Shown in pieces: positions 1-5,808 of a DNA stretch of 7,964 bases (positions are counted from its first letter, which is position 1; every line of letters starts with the position of its first letter). This DNA is from Bacteroidaceae bacterium (GTDB lineage: Bacteria; Bacteroidota; Bacteroidia; Bacteroidales; Bacteroidaceae). Location: positions 1 through 7,964 of the forward strand of contig JALNVG010000110.1 of assembly GCA_023227685.1 (NCBI GenBank), in the 5' to 3' direction. The translations under genes were made by a program, and so were the position numbers. A model generated the notes under the pieces. The model ran no database searches and was not told the DNA's origin. It saw only the letters and a list, made by a program, of their open reading frames with translations.

Positions 1-347
1 CAAAGTGATACTTTATTGGCACTATTAATACCTTCGTTTCTATCAATTTCCATACTTGATGTTAACGTATCACTTAAAGTCCAATAAGCCGGATCGATAG
101 ATTTGGGAAACGGCCATCTTTGATGTGCTTTTCTTTTTATATCTTTAAAAGAAGGGTTACGAATTAATTGGGCATATAATCCACCCTCATACGAATAATT
201 GATTTCTTCCGTCATCAATCCATATAATGTGGGACTGACCGTAACAGAAGATTTATCCAAGCTCAAGACTAATTTTGTTGTTGTTTGAGCATTCAAGAAC
301 ATGCAACTCATTAAAATAAGTGCAAACAATAATTTTTTTCTTTTCAT
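1..347 (-). CDS. GH51 alpha-L-arabinofuranosidase, N-terminal part (runs off left edge)
   Basis: The first 115 codons of a minus-strand gene are present and the rest lies beyond position 1. Translation from the ATG at 347-345 gives a signal peptide (basic MKRKK, a hydrophobic stretch, then FLNAQ with likely cleavage after Ala). A conserved GH51 N-terminal block follows, with YGLMTEEINYSYEGGLYAQL and then LIRNPSF. GH51 enzymes remove terminal alpha-L-arabinofuranosyl residues from arabinan and arabinoxylan. The export signal suggests action in the periplasm or at the cell surface. A lipoprotein reading (LMSC at residues 12-15) is possible but the box is poor. The gene lies just downstream of a decayed HTCS regulator in the same orientation, as expected for a polysaccharide-utilisation locus. 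Seen: signal peptide and block. Known: GH51 role. Inferred: arabinan substrate. Confidence 0.8.
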   Translation of the reverse strand, partial: MKRKKLLFALILMSCMFLNAQTTTKLVLSLDKSSVTVSPTLYGLMTEEINYSYEGGLYAQLIRNPSFKDIKRKAHQRWPFPKSIDPAYWTLSDTLTSSMEIDRNEGINSANKVSL

Positions 348-391
348 ATAATTTTCTATAAAAGTACAATAATTCTTATGTTTTTACATCA

Positions 392-718
392 AATAGACAT
401 CACACAACAAGAGCTGATAGAATTTTAAAAAATGGATTTGTATCCTATATATTTAAATCTATTTGACATTGCATGTTGTAACATTACGCCTTTCTGATAA
501 ATACCCAACCAGAGGTTTCCTGAAACATCTTTTAGTATAGAATGGAGCTTAACCTTCGACACATCAAATTTATTAGACTTGATTCTGTCTTGATATACCT
601 GATTAATCAAACTATTGGAAACTTCTCCTTCGGCCGAAAACAATTGAATATTTTGTGCGTTTATTCTTAAATAGACGGATAACACGGCGATAATAACTAA
701 TAGATCTTTGAATTTCAT
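392..718 (-). pseudogene. Remnant of a hybrid two-component system (HTCS) regulator
   Basis: Translation from the ATG at 718-716 gives a signal peptide (MKFKDLLVIIAVLSVYLRINA) and then the typical HTCS periplasmic start, FSAEGEVSNSLINQVYQDR. The protein then jumps to motifs normally found well into the beta-propeller: KVKLHSILKDVSGNLWLG, then YQKGVML, then NRFKYIGYKSI. A large part of the first propeller blades is therefore missing. A TAA at 427-425 stops the frame, yet the same frame continues past it as NSISSCCVMSI, again a familiar HTCS string, until a TGA at 391-389. The rest of the sensor, the histidine kinase, the receiver and the AraC output domain are absent. An intact homologue would sense an oligosaccharide and activate a neighbouring PUL. 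The ATG at 772 is less likely because it lies upstream of the -7 box at 740-747. Confidence 0.75.
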
Positions 719-739
719 ATTATTATAAGGTAAGTTGTA

Positions 740-747
740 CAAAGATA
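740..747 (-). promoter_or_regulatory. -7 box of the HTCS remnant
   Basis: The minus strand reads TATCTTTG, a perfect match to the Bacteroides -7 consensus TAnnTTTG, ending about 21 bases before the ATG at 718. The -33 element is weak. It implies a very short leader and favours the 718 start. Confidence 0.5.
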
Positions 748-813
748 TAAATTTTAGGCTTCCATATCCCATTAATTTTATTTTTTTTCATTTTAAACTT
801 TTGAATCGAATTT

Positions 814-821
814 TATGTTTG
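814..821 (+). promoter_or_regulatory. -7 box of the methyltransferase operon
   Basis: The sequence is TATGTTTG, a perfect TAnnTTTG match, about 62 bases before the ATG at 884. No strong -33 box is found at the usual 19-21 base distance: only a T-rich run lies near 790, and a TTTG at 800-803 is too close. It is the best promoter candidate for the plus-strand operon at 884-3876, divergent from the HTCS remnant. Confidence 0.5.
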
Positions 822-883
822 AAAGATAAAAAAAGCTTTCCTTTGCAATAGAAAAACGTTTTAATTTTTAAATCGTATTTGTT

Positions 884-1567
884 ATGAATGTTCGAATTCC
901 AGGCAGAAGTATTGCTTTTCATGAACTTGATATTAAATATTCAACCATTTATAAGTTTATGGGGTATGGAGAAAATATACCTGATGAAGAGACATTATCT
1001 ATCGTTGACGTATTACTTAAACTGGCAGCGAAGATAACGAAACCGATGTTCTATTTTCAATTATACCCCTGCAAAATATTACCTGATTCACTAATCGTTG
1101 GCGATATTCACTTTGAGACAGGTGAATTGATAGCCCGCATAATGCGCCATTCAGAGCAGATTGCCATTTTCGTAGCAACGACAGGACTCGAATATCAATC
1201 TTTAGCCGAACAAATTTATTCCGAAGGTGATTCTTTGCGGTCGTTTGTTCTCGACGCAATAGGAAATACGATAATAGAAGCTGCTTTTGATTATTTGGAA
1301 TCAGAATTAGAGAAAAATTTGAGTACAACAAAGCATACTACCCGTCTTAGTCCTGGATATTGTGACTGGAATGTGATGGAACAGAAAAAACTATTCAGTC
1401 TTCTGCCTCCTCATATTTGTGGCATTACATTGAACGACAGCTCCCTGATGTATCCCATCAAATCTATTAGTGGTTTCATCGGGGTTGGATATCATGTGAT
1501 AACCAAACATTATGGTTGTTCAATATGCAAGAAGAAAGATTGTATTTTGCGAGAACAAGCACTTTGA
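884..1567 (+). CDS. Stand-alone MetH activation-domain-like protein
   Basis: This 227-residue protein resembles the C-terminal AdoMet-binding reactivation domain of cobalamin-dependent methionine synthase, encoded alone. Residues 154-159 read RLSPGY, matching the RxxxGY AdoMet-binding motif of MetH. The block at 190-202 (YPIKSISGFIGVG) corresponds to the later substrate-pocket motif of that domain. The C-terminus carries CSICKKKDC (Cys212, Cys215, Cys220), seen in corrinoid-cluster relatives but not in MetH itself, and possibly a metal or iron-sulfur site. No signal peptide is visible, so it should be cytosolic. MetH uses this domain to reactivate oxidised cob(II)alamin by reductive methylation, and stand-alone versions often accompany corrinoid methyltransferases. 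It is the first gene of its operon, 24 bases before the methyltransferase. The family is fairly sure. The actual partner is unknown. Confidence 0.8.
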   Translation: MNVRIPGRSIAFHELDIKYSTIYKFMGYGENIPDEETLSIVDVLLKLAAKITKPMFYFQLYPCKILPDSLIVGDIHFETGELIARIMRHSEQIAIFVATTGLEYQSLAEQIYSEGDSLRSFVLDAIGNTIIEAAFDYLESELEKNLSTTKHTTRLSPGYCDWNVMEQKKLFSLLPPHICGITLNDSSLMYPIKSISGFIGVGYHVITKHYGCSICKKKDCILREQAL

Positions 1568-1591
1568 TAATTACATTAACAGATATATAAT

Positions 1592-2962
1592 ATGAATGGA
1601 AAAGAAATTCTAAAAAAAGCATATTCATTAGAACCTATACCTCGTGCTCCTTGGGTTCCCTTTGTAGGAGTTCATGCAGCACAATTGATTCATACGGACG
1701 CGGAAACTTACCTTCGTTCGGAAGATTTGATGACTCAGGGATTAAATGAGGCCATCAGATTATATCAACCTGACGGGATCCCCGTAGCATTTGATTTGCA
1801 ATTGGAAGCTGAAGTCTTAGGCTGTGATCTGGTCTGGAGTAAAGATAATCCGCCATCGGTTTCTTCGCATCCCCTTGGCGAAGGCGGTGATAAGAAACTT
1901 AGTGATTTGTCTATTCCGAAGGCTACTGACGGACGCATCGGCAAGATACTTAACGTAACCCGTACGCTTCGCCAACAGCATCCCGATTTGGCACTTTACG
2001 GATTAATAACCGGTCCGTTCACTTTGGCTTTACATCTTTGCGGAACGGATATTTTCATGAAAATGTTCACTGACGAGAGTGAAGTACACGATATCATGGC
2101 CTTTTGCACAAAAGTTTGTAAGGCTATGAGCCAATATTATGTGGAAGCAGGGTGCGATATCATTGCTGTTGTCGACCCCATGTGCAGTCAAATAGGGCCT
2201 GATCAGTTTGAACAATTTGTTACACCCTCTTGCAAAGATACCTTTTCTTATATCAAGCAATTAGGAGCTTATTCTTCTTTCTTTGTTTGCGGACAGGCAC
2301 AACATAACATAGAAGAAATGTGTAAATGTCTTCCGAATAATATCTCAATTGACGAAAATATACCGTTGGACTATGTGCGTGATACATGTCTGTCGCATGG
2401 AGTTAGTTATGGTGGCAACTTAAAATTGACTGTTGTACTTTTAATGGGCGACATTGATGACACTCGTCGCAATATCGTAGAATGTTTGGATATTGCCGGA
2501 AAAGATTATAAAGGCTATATCCTTTCTCCCGGTTGTGATTTGGCTTATGCAACACCTGTAGCCAATTTGGTTGAATGCGGAAAATTGATTAAGGATACTT
2601 ATCAACAGGACATCGTTAGAGCCCTACCGGAGAAAATACCTCATATCAAACCTCTTGATCTATCAACATATGTAACAAAAGACGTAGTGAAGATTGATTG
2701 TGTGACCCTTGATTCAGTAGCTTGTGCCGCATGTCAATATATGGTAGAAGCAGCCCGCAGAGCAGCCGAACCTTATGGAGAGAAAGTAATCGTAAAAGAA
2801 CATTCCATCAAGCGCCAAGAAGGTGTGGAATTTATGGTAGCTGCCGGGGTAAAAAGTATCCCTTCGATTGTAATTGACGGCGAAGTAAAATTCAAATCGA
2901 ATATTCCCCCTATTCAAGAAATCCGTGCAACAATTGATTTGGCTTTATCAAAGAAAAAATGA
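1592..2962 (+). CDS. UroD/MtaA-type methyltransferase fused to a thioredoxin-like domain
   Basis: Residues 1 to about 345 form a uroporphyrinogen decarboxylase-like barrel of the MtaA/MtbA/CmuA type. These enzymes move methyl groups between a corrinoid and a thiol acceptor. Recognisable blocks are ITGPFTLALHLCG (139-151), VDPMCSQIGPDQFEQFV (194-210) and LSPGCDLAYATP (311-322). In MtaA-type enzymes zinc is held by His-x-Cys and a later Cys. Here the first site reads FVCG (231-234), so Cys233 and Cys315 remain but the His is Phe. Residues about 365-456 form a separate thioredoxin-like domain with Cys378-Ala-Ala-Cys381 and a cis-proline site at SIPSIVIDG (Pro424). Length is 456, about 100 more than a plain UroD-type methyltransferase. 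No signal peptide is visible. The stop overlaps the next start by four bases. The fold is sure and the substrate unknown. True heme-pathway UroD is unlikely given the context. Confidence 0.82.
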   Translation: MNGKEILKKAYSLEPIPRAPWVPFVGVHAAQLIHTDAETYLRSEDLMTQGLNEAIRLYQPDGIPVAFDLQLEAEVLGCDLVWSKDNPPSVSSHPLGEGGDKKLSDLSIPKATDGRIGKILNVTRTLRQQHPDLALYGLITGPFTLALHLCGTDIFMKMFTDESEVHDIMAFCTKVCKAMSQYYVEAGCDIIAVVDPMCSQIGPDQFEQFVTPSCKDTFSYIKQLGAYSSFFVCGQAQHNIEEMCKCLPNNISIDENIPLDYVRDTCLSHGVSYGGNLKLTVVLLMGDIDDTRRNIVECLDIAGKDYKGYILSPGCDLAYATPVANLVECGKLIKDTYQQDIVRALPEKIPHIKPLDLSTYVTKDVVKIDCVTLDSVACAACQYMVEAARRAAEPYGEKVIVKEHSIKRQEGVEFMVAAGVKSIPSIVIDGEVKFKSNIPPIQEIRATIDLALSKKK

Positions 2963-3876
2963 ATAAGAAAATCCCGTTTTATTTAGTAACCGGCTTTTTA
3001 GGCAGCGGGAAAACAACTTTTTTAAACTGTTTTCTCAAGCAACATGCCCCAAGTAAAAAGATTGCAATCATACAGAATGAATTTGCACCGCTCGGCATTG
3101 ACGGTGATGTGCTTCGTGCCAGCGGACAACCCTTTTATCTGGCTGAAATGAACCATGGATCTGTGTTTTGTGTCTGTCAGTTCTCCGGATTTAAAGATTT
3201 GTTACTTAAGTTATCCGAAGAGCAAAAACCTGATATCATATTGGTGGAAACTACGGGCATTGCCGATCCCATTGGTATTGCACAGCTGCTCTCTGAACAA
3301 AGTTTGCATGACATATTCTTTTTAGCCCATGTCTTTACTTTGATTGACAGCTCACGATTCTTAGCGGTATTAAAATCATTAAGTTGTGTGAAGCATCAGA
3401 TTCTCATTGCCGACACTGTATTAGTCAACAAGTCAGACTTGATACCTTCTGATAATATTAAAGAAACAATCAGAACTGAAATTAAACAGATAAATCCTTT
3501 TGCAAACTTATTGTTTATAAAAAATGGCGAGGTAGATACAGCCCAGATAGTTAATTCCTTTTTTCACACTATACCGATGGTTGAGAAAAATCATATTCAA
3601 GGCGAACTTACTCGTTGCGGTCAGGGAGGCTATGTATCAGATGTATTTAAATCAACTAAACCGATTAATCATGAGAAATGGATTAATTTTTTAAATCAAC
3701 TTTCTCCTGATATTTATCGTATAAAAGGATATGCCTTTTTTGATGACGGCCATTCATATATGATTCAATATATTCCCGGTCAAATTGATACTCAAATGAT
3801 TGATAAATCGGGACAGCTGACCGAATTAATTGCAATTGGAAACGATAAACCTAATTTTTCTTTATTGGATGACTGA
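2959..3876 (+). CDS. CobW/COG0523-type G3E GTPase
   Basis: This 305-residue protein is a G3E-family P-loop GTPase. The Walker A motif GFLGSGKT is at residues 12-19, the Walker B-like segment ILVETTGIADP at 94-104, and the guanine-specificity motif NKSD at 157-160. A C-terminal CobW_C-like domain covers about 225-305. The metal-binding CxCC of typical CobW/YjiA proteins is replaced by SVFCVCQF, leaving Cys71-x-Cys73. COG0523 proteins deliver metals, often zinc or cobalt-related, to client proteins using GTP. Its start overlaps the methyltransferase stop (ATGA), so the two are probably translationally coupled. It could load zinc into the methyltransferase or assist corrinoid handling, but this is inference from context. 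It is cytosolic, with no signal peptide. Confidence 0.85.
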   Translation: MNKKIPFYLVTGFLGSGKTTFLNCFLKQHAPSKKIAIIQNEFAPLGIDGDVLRASGQPFYLAEMNHGSVFCVCQFSGFKDLLLKLSEEQKPDIILVETTGIADPIGIAQLLSEQSLHDIFFLAHVFTLIDSSRFLAVLKSLSCVKHQILIADTVLVNKSDLIPSDNIKETIRTEIKQINPFANLLFIKNGEVDTAQIVNSFFHTIPMVEKNHIQGELTRCGQGGYVSDVFKSTKPINHEKWINFLNQLSPDIYRIKGYAFFDDGHSYMIQYIPGQIDTQMIDKSGQLTELIAIGNDKPNFSLLDD

Positions 3877-4293
3877 TTCGGTACTCAAATAACATTTGAA
3901 CATTATCATGAAGCTATCAACAGCGAAAAATTACAATAGCTAAAAACAAGTCCTTTTATTATACGTCAATTACAACAAGAGTTATCGGGATAAGAAGAGG
4001 TGTTATTCGGATATCGTCACTTGTTAGTAGAATAACTCTTGTTGTAATCCGGAAGATCTTATGTCTCTAATTTTGTTAGTTGTCTCAGAAAATCCATTGT
4101 CGGTTGTGGGGGGATAACACCTTTTCCACATTTCTCTGGTGGAGATAATTGATTAATTAATTTAGGGCATCATAAAATATCTTGTATTACCAATACCGTG
4201 AAATATAGAAAAGATAAATGCTCTTCAAAAACAATTAATCTATGATTCTTTGATTTCAATATTAGTTATTCATTGTTAAAAAAGAAATATTAT
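3877..4293. other. Gene-poor spacer between the two operons
   Basis: About 420 bases with no convincing intact gene. It holds a small AT-rich hairpin just after the GTPase stop (TCAAAT/ATTTGA, 3885-3899, no T-tract), a long inverted repeat at 3969-4048, and a minus-strand open stretch at 4059-4169 that may be a coding remnant. A second 9-bp complement pairs 3998-4006 with 4114-4122. No perfect TAnnTTTG box was found within it. The AT-rich end leads into the ars promoter. Confidence 0.6.
3969..4048. repeat. 17-bp perfect inverted repeat with 46-base spacer
   Basis: The arms ATTACAACAAGAGTTAT (3969-3985) and its exact reverse complement (4032-4048) enclose 46 bases. No T-tract follows on either strand, so it is not a standard terminator, and no obvious target duplication flanks it. 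A competing stem is possible because GTTATTC at 4002-4008 is complementary to GAATAAC at 4030-4036. It could be a tiny non-autonomous element, a recombination site remnant or an RNA structure. Confidence 0.7.
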
Positions 4294-4326
4294 ATTGTTT
4301 TTATAATTTTAATGTTCGTATATTTG
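4294..4326 (+). promoter_or_regulatory. Promoter of the ars operon
   Basis: The -7 box TATATTTG at 4319-4326 matches the Bacteroides consensus perfectly. A -33-like ATTG at 4294-4297 lies 21 bases upstream, within the accepted spacing. Transcription would start near 4333, leaving a leader of about 85 bases before arsE. The -7 box sits exactly in the centre of the dyad described in the next entry. Confidence 0.72.
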
Positions 4327-4339
4327 CGAACATTAAAAT
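4306..4339. promoter_or_regulatory. Dyad operator over the ars promoter (probable ArsR-type site)
   Basis: Perfect 13-bp arms, ATTTTAATGTTCG (4306-4318) and CGAACATTAAAAT (4327-4339), flank an 8-base centre that is exactly the -7 box TATATTTG. A dimeric repressor bound here would cover the -7 region and the start site. ArsR/SmtB-family repressors bind such dyads over ars promoters and release on As(III). No arsR gene is present in the window, so the binding protein is inferred. Confidence 0.7.
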
Positions 4340-4419
4340 ACGGACATAGCTAATAAAAAGATTACACACAAAAGGAAACAAGTGAATCATGTATAGAATA
4401 ACAAAAAGCAAGAAACAAA

Positions 4420-4650
4420 ATGGAAATTAAAATCTTAGGAACAGGGTGTGCAAGATGTAAAGCTTTATACTCCAGCGTACAAGCAGTAGCTTGTGAATTA
4501 GACCTACAGGCAACAATCGTTAAAGAAGAAGACCTAATAAAAATAATGGAATATAACGTAATGTCGCTTCCGGCTTTAGTAATTGATGGAAAAGTTGTTG
4601 CCACCGGAAATATGTCGGTAAATGAAATAAAGAAATTATTATCCAAGTAA
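4420..4650 (+). CDS. arsE: Small cytosolic thioredoxin-like protein, ArsE-like
   Basis: This 76-residue protein is a complete small thioredoxin-like domain of the redox-active-disulfide (TM0996-like) family. It starts with a beta strand leading into GTGCARCK, with the CxxC pair at Cys10 and Cys13, and has the cis-proline site SLPALVIDG (Pro51). No signal peptide is present, so it should work in the cytosol. It is the first gene of the ars operon, 12 bases before the ArsF-like gene. As I recall, homologues in this arrangement are named ArsE within arsEFG sets linked to aromatic arsenical resistance. I could not check that name. By family, its role would be thiol-disulfide exchange, possibly donating electrons to the membrane protein encoded two genes downstream. 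The fold is sure, the symbol tentative. Confidence 0.78.
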   Translation: MEIKILGTGCARCKALYSSVQAVACELDLQATIVKEEDLIKIMEYNVMSLPALVIDGKVVATGNMSVNEIKKLLSK

Positions 4651-4662
4651 AATTATAATAAA

Positions 4663-5082
4663 ATGAAACGTATACCATTTTTATTTACAGTGTTAGCTTG
4701 TTTATTATTAGTTACAAGTGTATCTGCCCAAAAGAAAAACGTGAATAGCACTTATGTGGAAGTACTCTATTTTCACAGTAAACAGCGTTGCATGACATGC
4801 AAAGCTATTGAAAAAGTAACAGGAGAAACCTTGACGCAATACTTTGCTCAAGAAATAAAAGCAGGCAAAGTAAAATATAGAGTAATTGACATCTCCCTGC
4901 CACAAAATCAAGAAATAGCTGATAAATATCAGGTAACGTGGTCATCTTTGTATATAAACCAATGGCGAAACAACAAAGAGCAAACAAATAATCTGACCGA
5001 AGAAGCTTTTGCAAATGCTCATAATAATCCGGAAAAATTTAAAACCATTCTACATCAAAAAATAGCTACCCTTTTAAGGTGA
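4663..5082 (+). CDS. arsF: Exported thioredoxin-like protein, ArsF-like
   Basis: This 139-residue protein begins with a clear type I signal peptide (MKR, a hydrophobic core, then SVSAQ with likely cleavage after Ala22). The mature part has a thioredoxin-like start, VEVLYFHSKQRCMTCK, with the CxxC at Cys43 and Cys46, followed by an alpha/beta pattern that includes KVKYRVIDI. It should act in the periplasm, with its CxxC outside the inner membrane. I recall homologues annotated as an ArsF-family subunit of a nitrophenyl-compound nitroreductase. Nothing in the sequence shows a flavin site, so a redox or thiol-transfer role is all that can be seen. It sits between the ArsE-like and ArsG-like genes, seven bases upstream of the next gene's probable ATG start. 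A lipoprotein reading (Cys13) is unlikely because the preceding segment is too short. Confidence 0.78.
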   Translation: MKRIPFLFTVLACLLLVTSVSAQKKNVNSTYVEVLYFHSKQRCMTCKAIEKVTGETLTQYFAQEIKAGKVKYRVIDISLPQNQEIADKYQVTWSSLYINQWRNNKEQTNNLTEEAFANAHNNPEKFKTILHQKIATLLR

Positions 5083-5088
5083 TAAGTG

Positions 5089-5796
5089 ATGAATGAACTT
5101 CAAACTTTGTTGGATAATAGTAATATACCGATAGTTACGGCATTTCTGCTAGGCATACTTACAGCTGTAAGCCCTTGCCCATTAGCAACTAATATCACAT
5201 CTATCGGATATATAAGCAAGCATATTGAGAATCGTAGCAAAATATTTTGGAGCGGTGTTTTGTATGCCCTGGGTAGAGTTACTTCTTATACAATATTAGG
5301 CGCTATAATTATATCAATCTTGAGAGAGGGATCAAGCATGTTTGCCATTCAAAAGGTAATAAGCAATTATGGTGAGATGTTTATTGCTCCGGCATTAATA
5401 CTAATAGGTCTCTTTATGTTATTTGGTGATAAATTGAATCTTCCCAGGTTTGGTTTCACTCAAACTCAGAAAGCAGGAAAACTAAAAGGCTTGTGGGGAA
5501 GCTTTTGCATAGGGATGCTTTTTGCCATGGCTTTTTGTCCAACAAGCGGAATGTTTTATTTTGGTATGCTAATGCCAATGTCTGCAGCACAAACAGGAGG
5601 ATATTTCCTACCTGTTGTATTTGCAATAGCAACCAGTCTTCCGGTCATTATAGTAGGATGGATATTAGCATATAGTGTTTCCAAGATTGGAAAATTTTAT
5701 AATCATGTGCAAGTTTTCCAGAAATGGTTTTCAAGGTTAATCGCATTTCTTTTTATTGTGGTCGGAATATACTATGCGATTACGTTATATTTTTAA
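5089..5796 (+). CDS. arsG: CcdA/DsbD-like membrane protein, ArsG-like permease
   Basis: This 235-residue membrane protein has about six hydrophobic segments. Numbered from the ATG at 5089, it carries the two cysteine-proline motifs of the CcdA/DsbD transmembrane family: AVSPCPLA in the first segment (Cys30) and AFCPTSGMFYFG in a later one (Cys150). In CcdA and DsbD these two cysteines form the disulfide that carries electrons across the inner membrane. I recall ArsG-family members annotated as aromatic arsenical efflux permeases. The sequence itself supports electron transfer at least as well as transport. A GTG at 5086 is in frame immediately upstream. The ATG was preferred, with AAGG lying about ten bases before it. 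The gene is flanked tightly by the ArsF-like gene and, 12 bases downstream, by the acetyltransferase-reductase fusion. Confidence 0.8.
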   Translation: MNELQTLLDNSNIPIVTAFLLGILTAVSPCPLATNITSIGYISKHIENRSKIFWSGVLYALGRVTSYTILGAIIISILREGSSMFAIQKVISNYGEMFIAPALILIGLFMLFGDKLNLPRFGFTQTQKAGKLKGLWGSFCIGMLFAMAFCPTSGMFYFGMLMPMSAAQTGGYFLPVVFAIATSLPVIIVGWILAYSVSKIGKFYNHVQVFQKWFSRLIAFLFIVVGIYYAITLYF

Positions 5797-5808
5797 TACA
5801 AGAAATAA

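Noticed and set aside
390..397. Minus-strand TCTATTTG as a -7 box for the arabinofuranosidase gene.
   Set aside because: One consensus position fails, the -33 is poor, and the bases overlap the end of the HTCS relic. A second candidate, TACTTTTA at 359-366, would leave almost no leader. Neither is convincing.
887..899. AATGTTCG at the start of the 884 gene resembles one arm of the ars operator.
   Set aside because: Only eight bases match, there is no second arm, and the site is inside coding sequence downstream of the promoter. It is probably chance.
1592..2962. Heme-pathway uroporphyrinogen decarboxylase.
   Set aside because: The added thioredoxin-like domain, the two retained zinc-type cysteines and the corrinoid-type operon partners point to the methyltransferase branch of the fold.
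3885..3899. Hairpin after the GTPase gene as its terminator.
   Set aside because: The 6-bp AT-rich stem with a three-base loop has no T-tract and is too weak to call.
3969..4048. Phase-variable invertible promoter between the two repeat arms.
   Set aside because: The spacer is only 46 bases and contains no TTTG-type promoter element on either strand, and no invertase gene is nearby.
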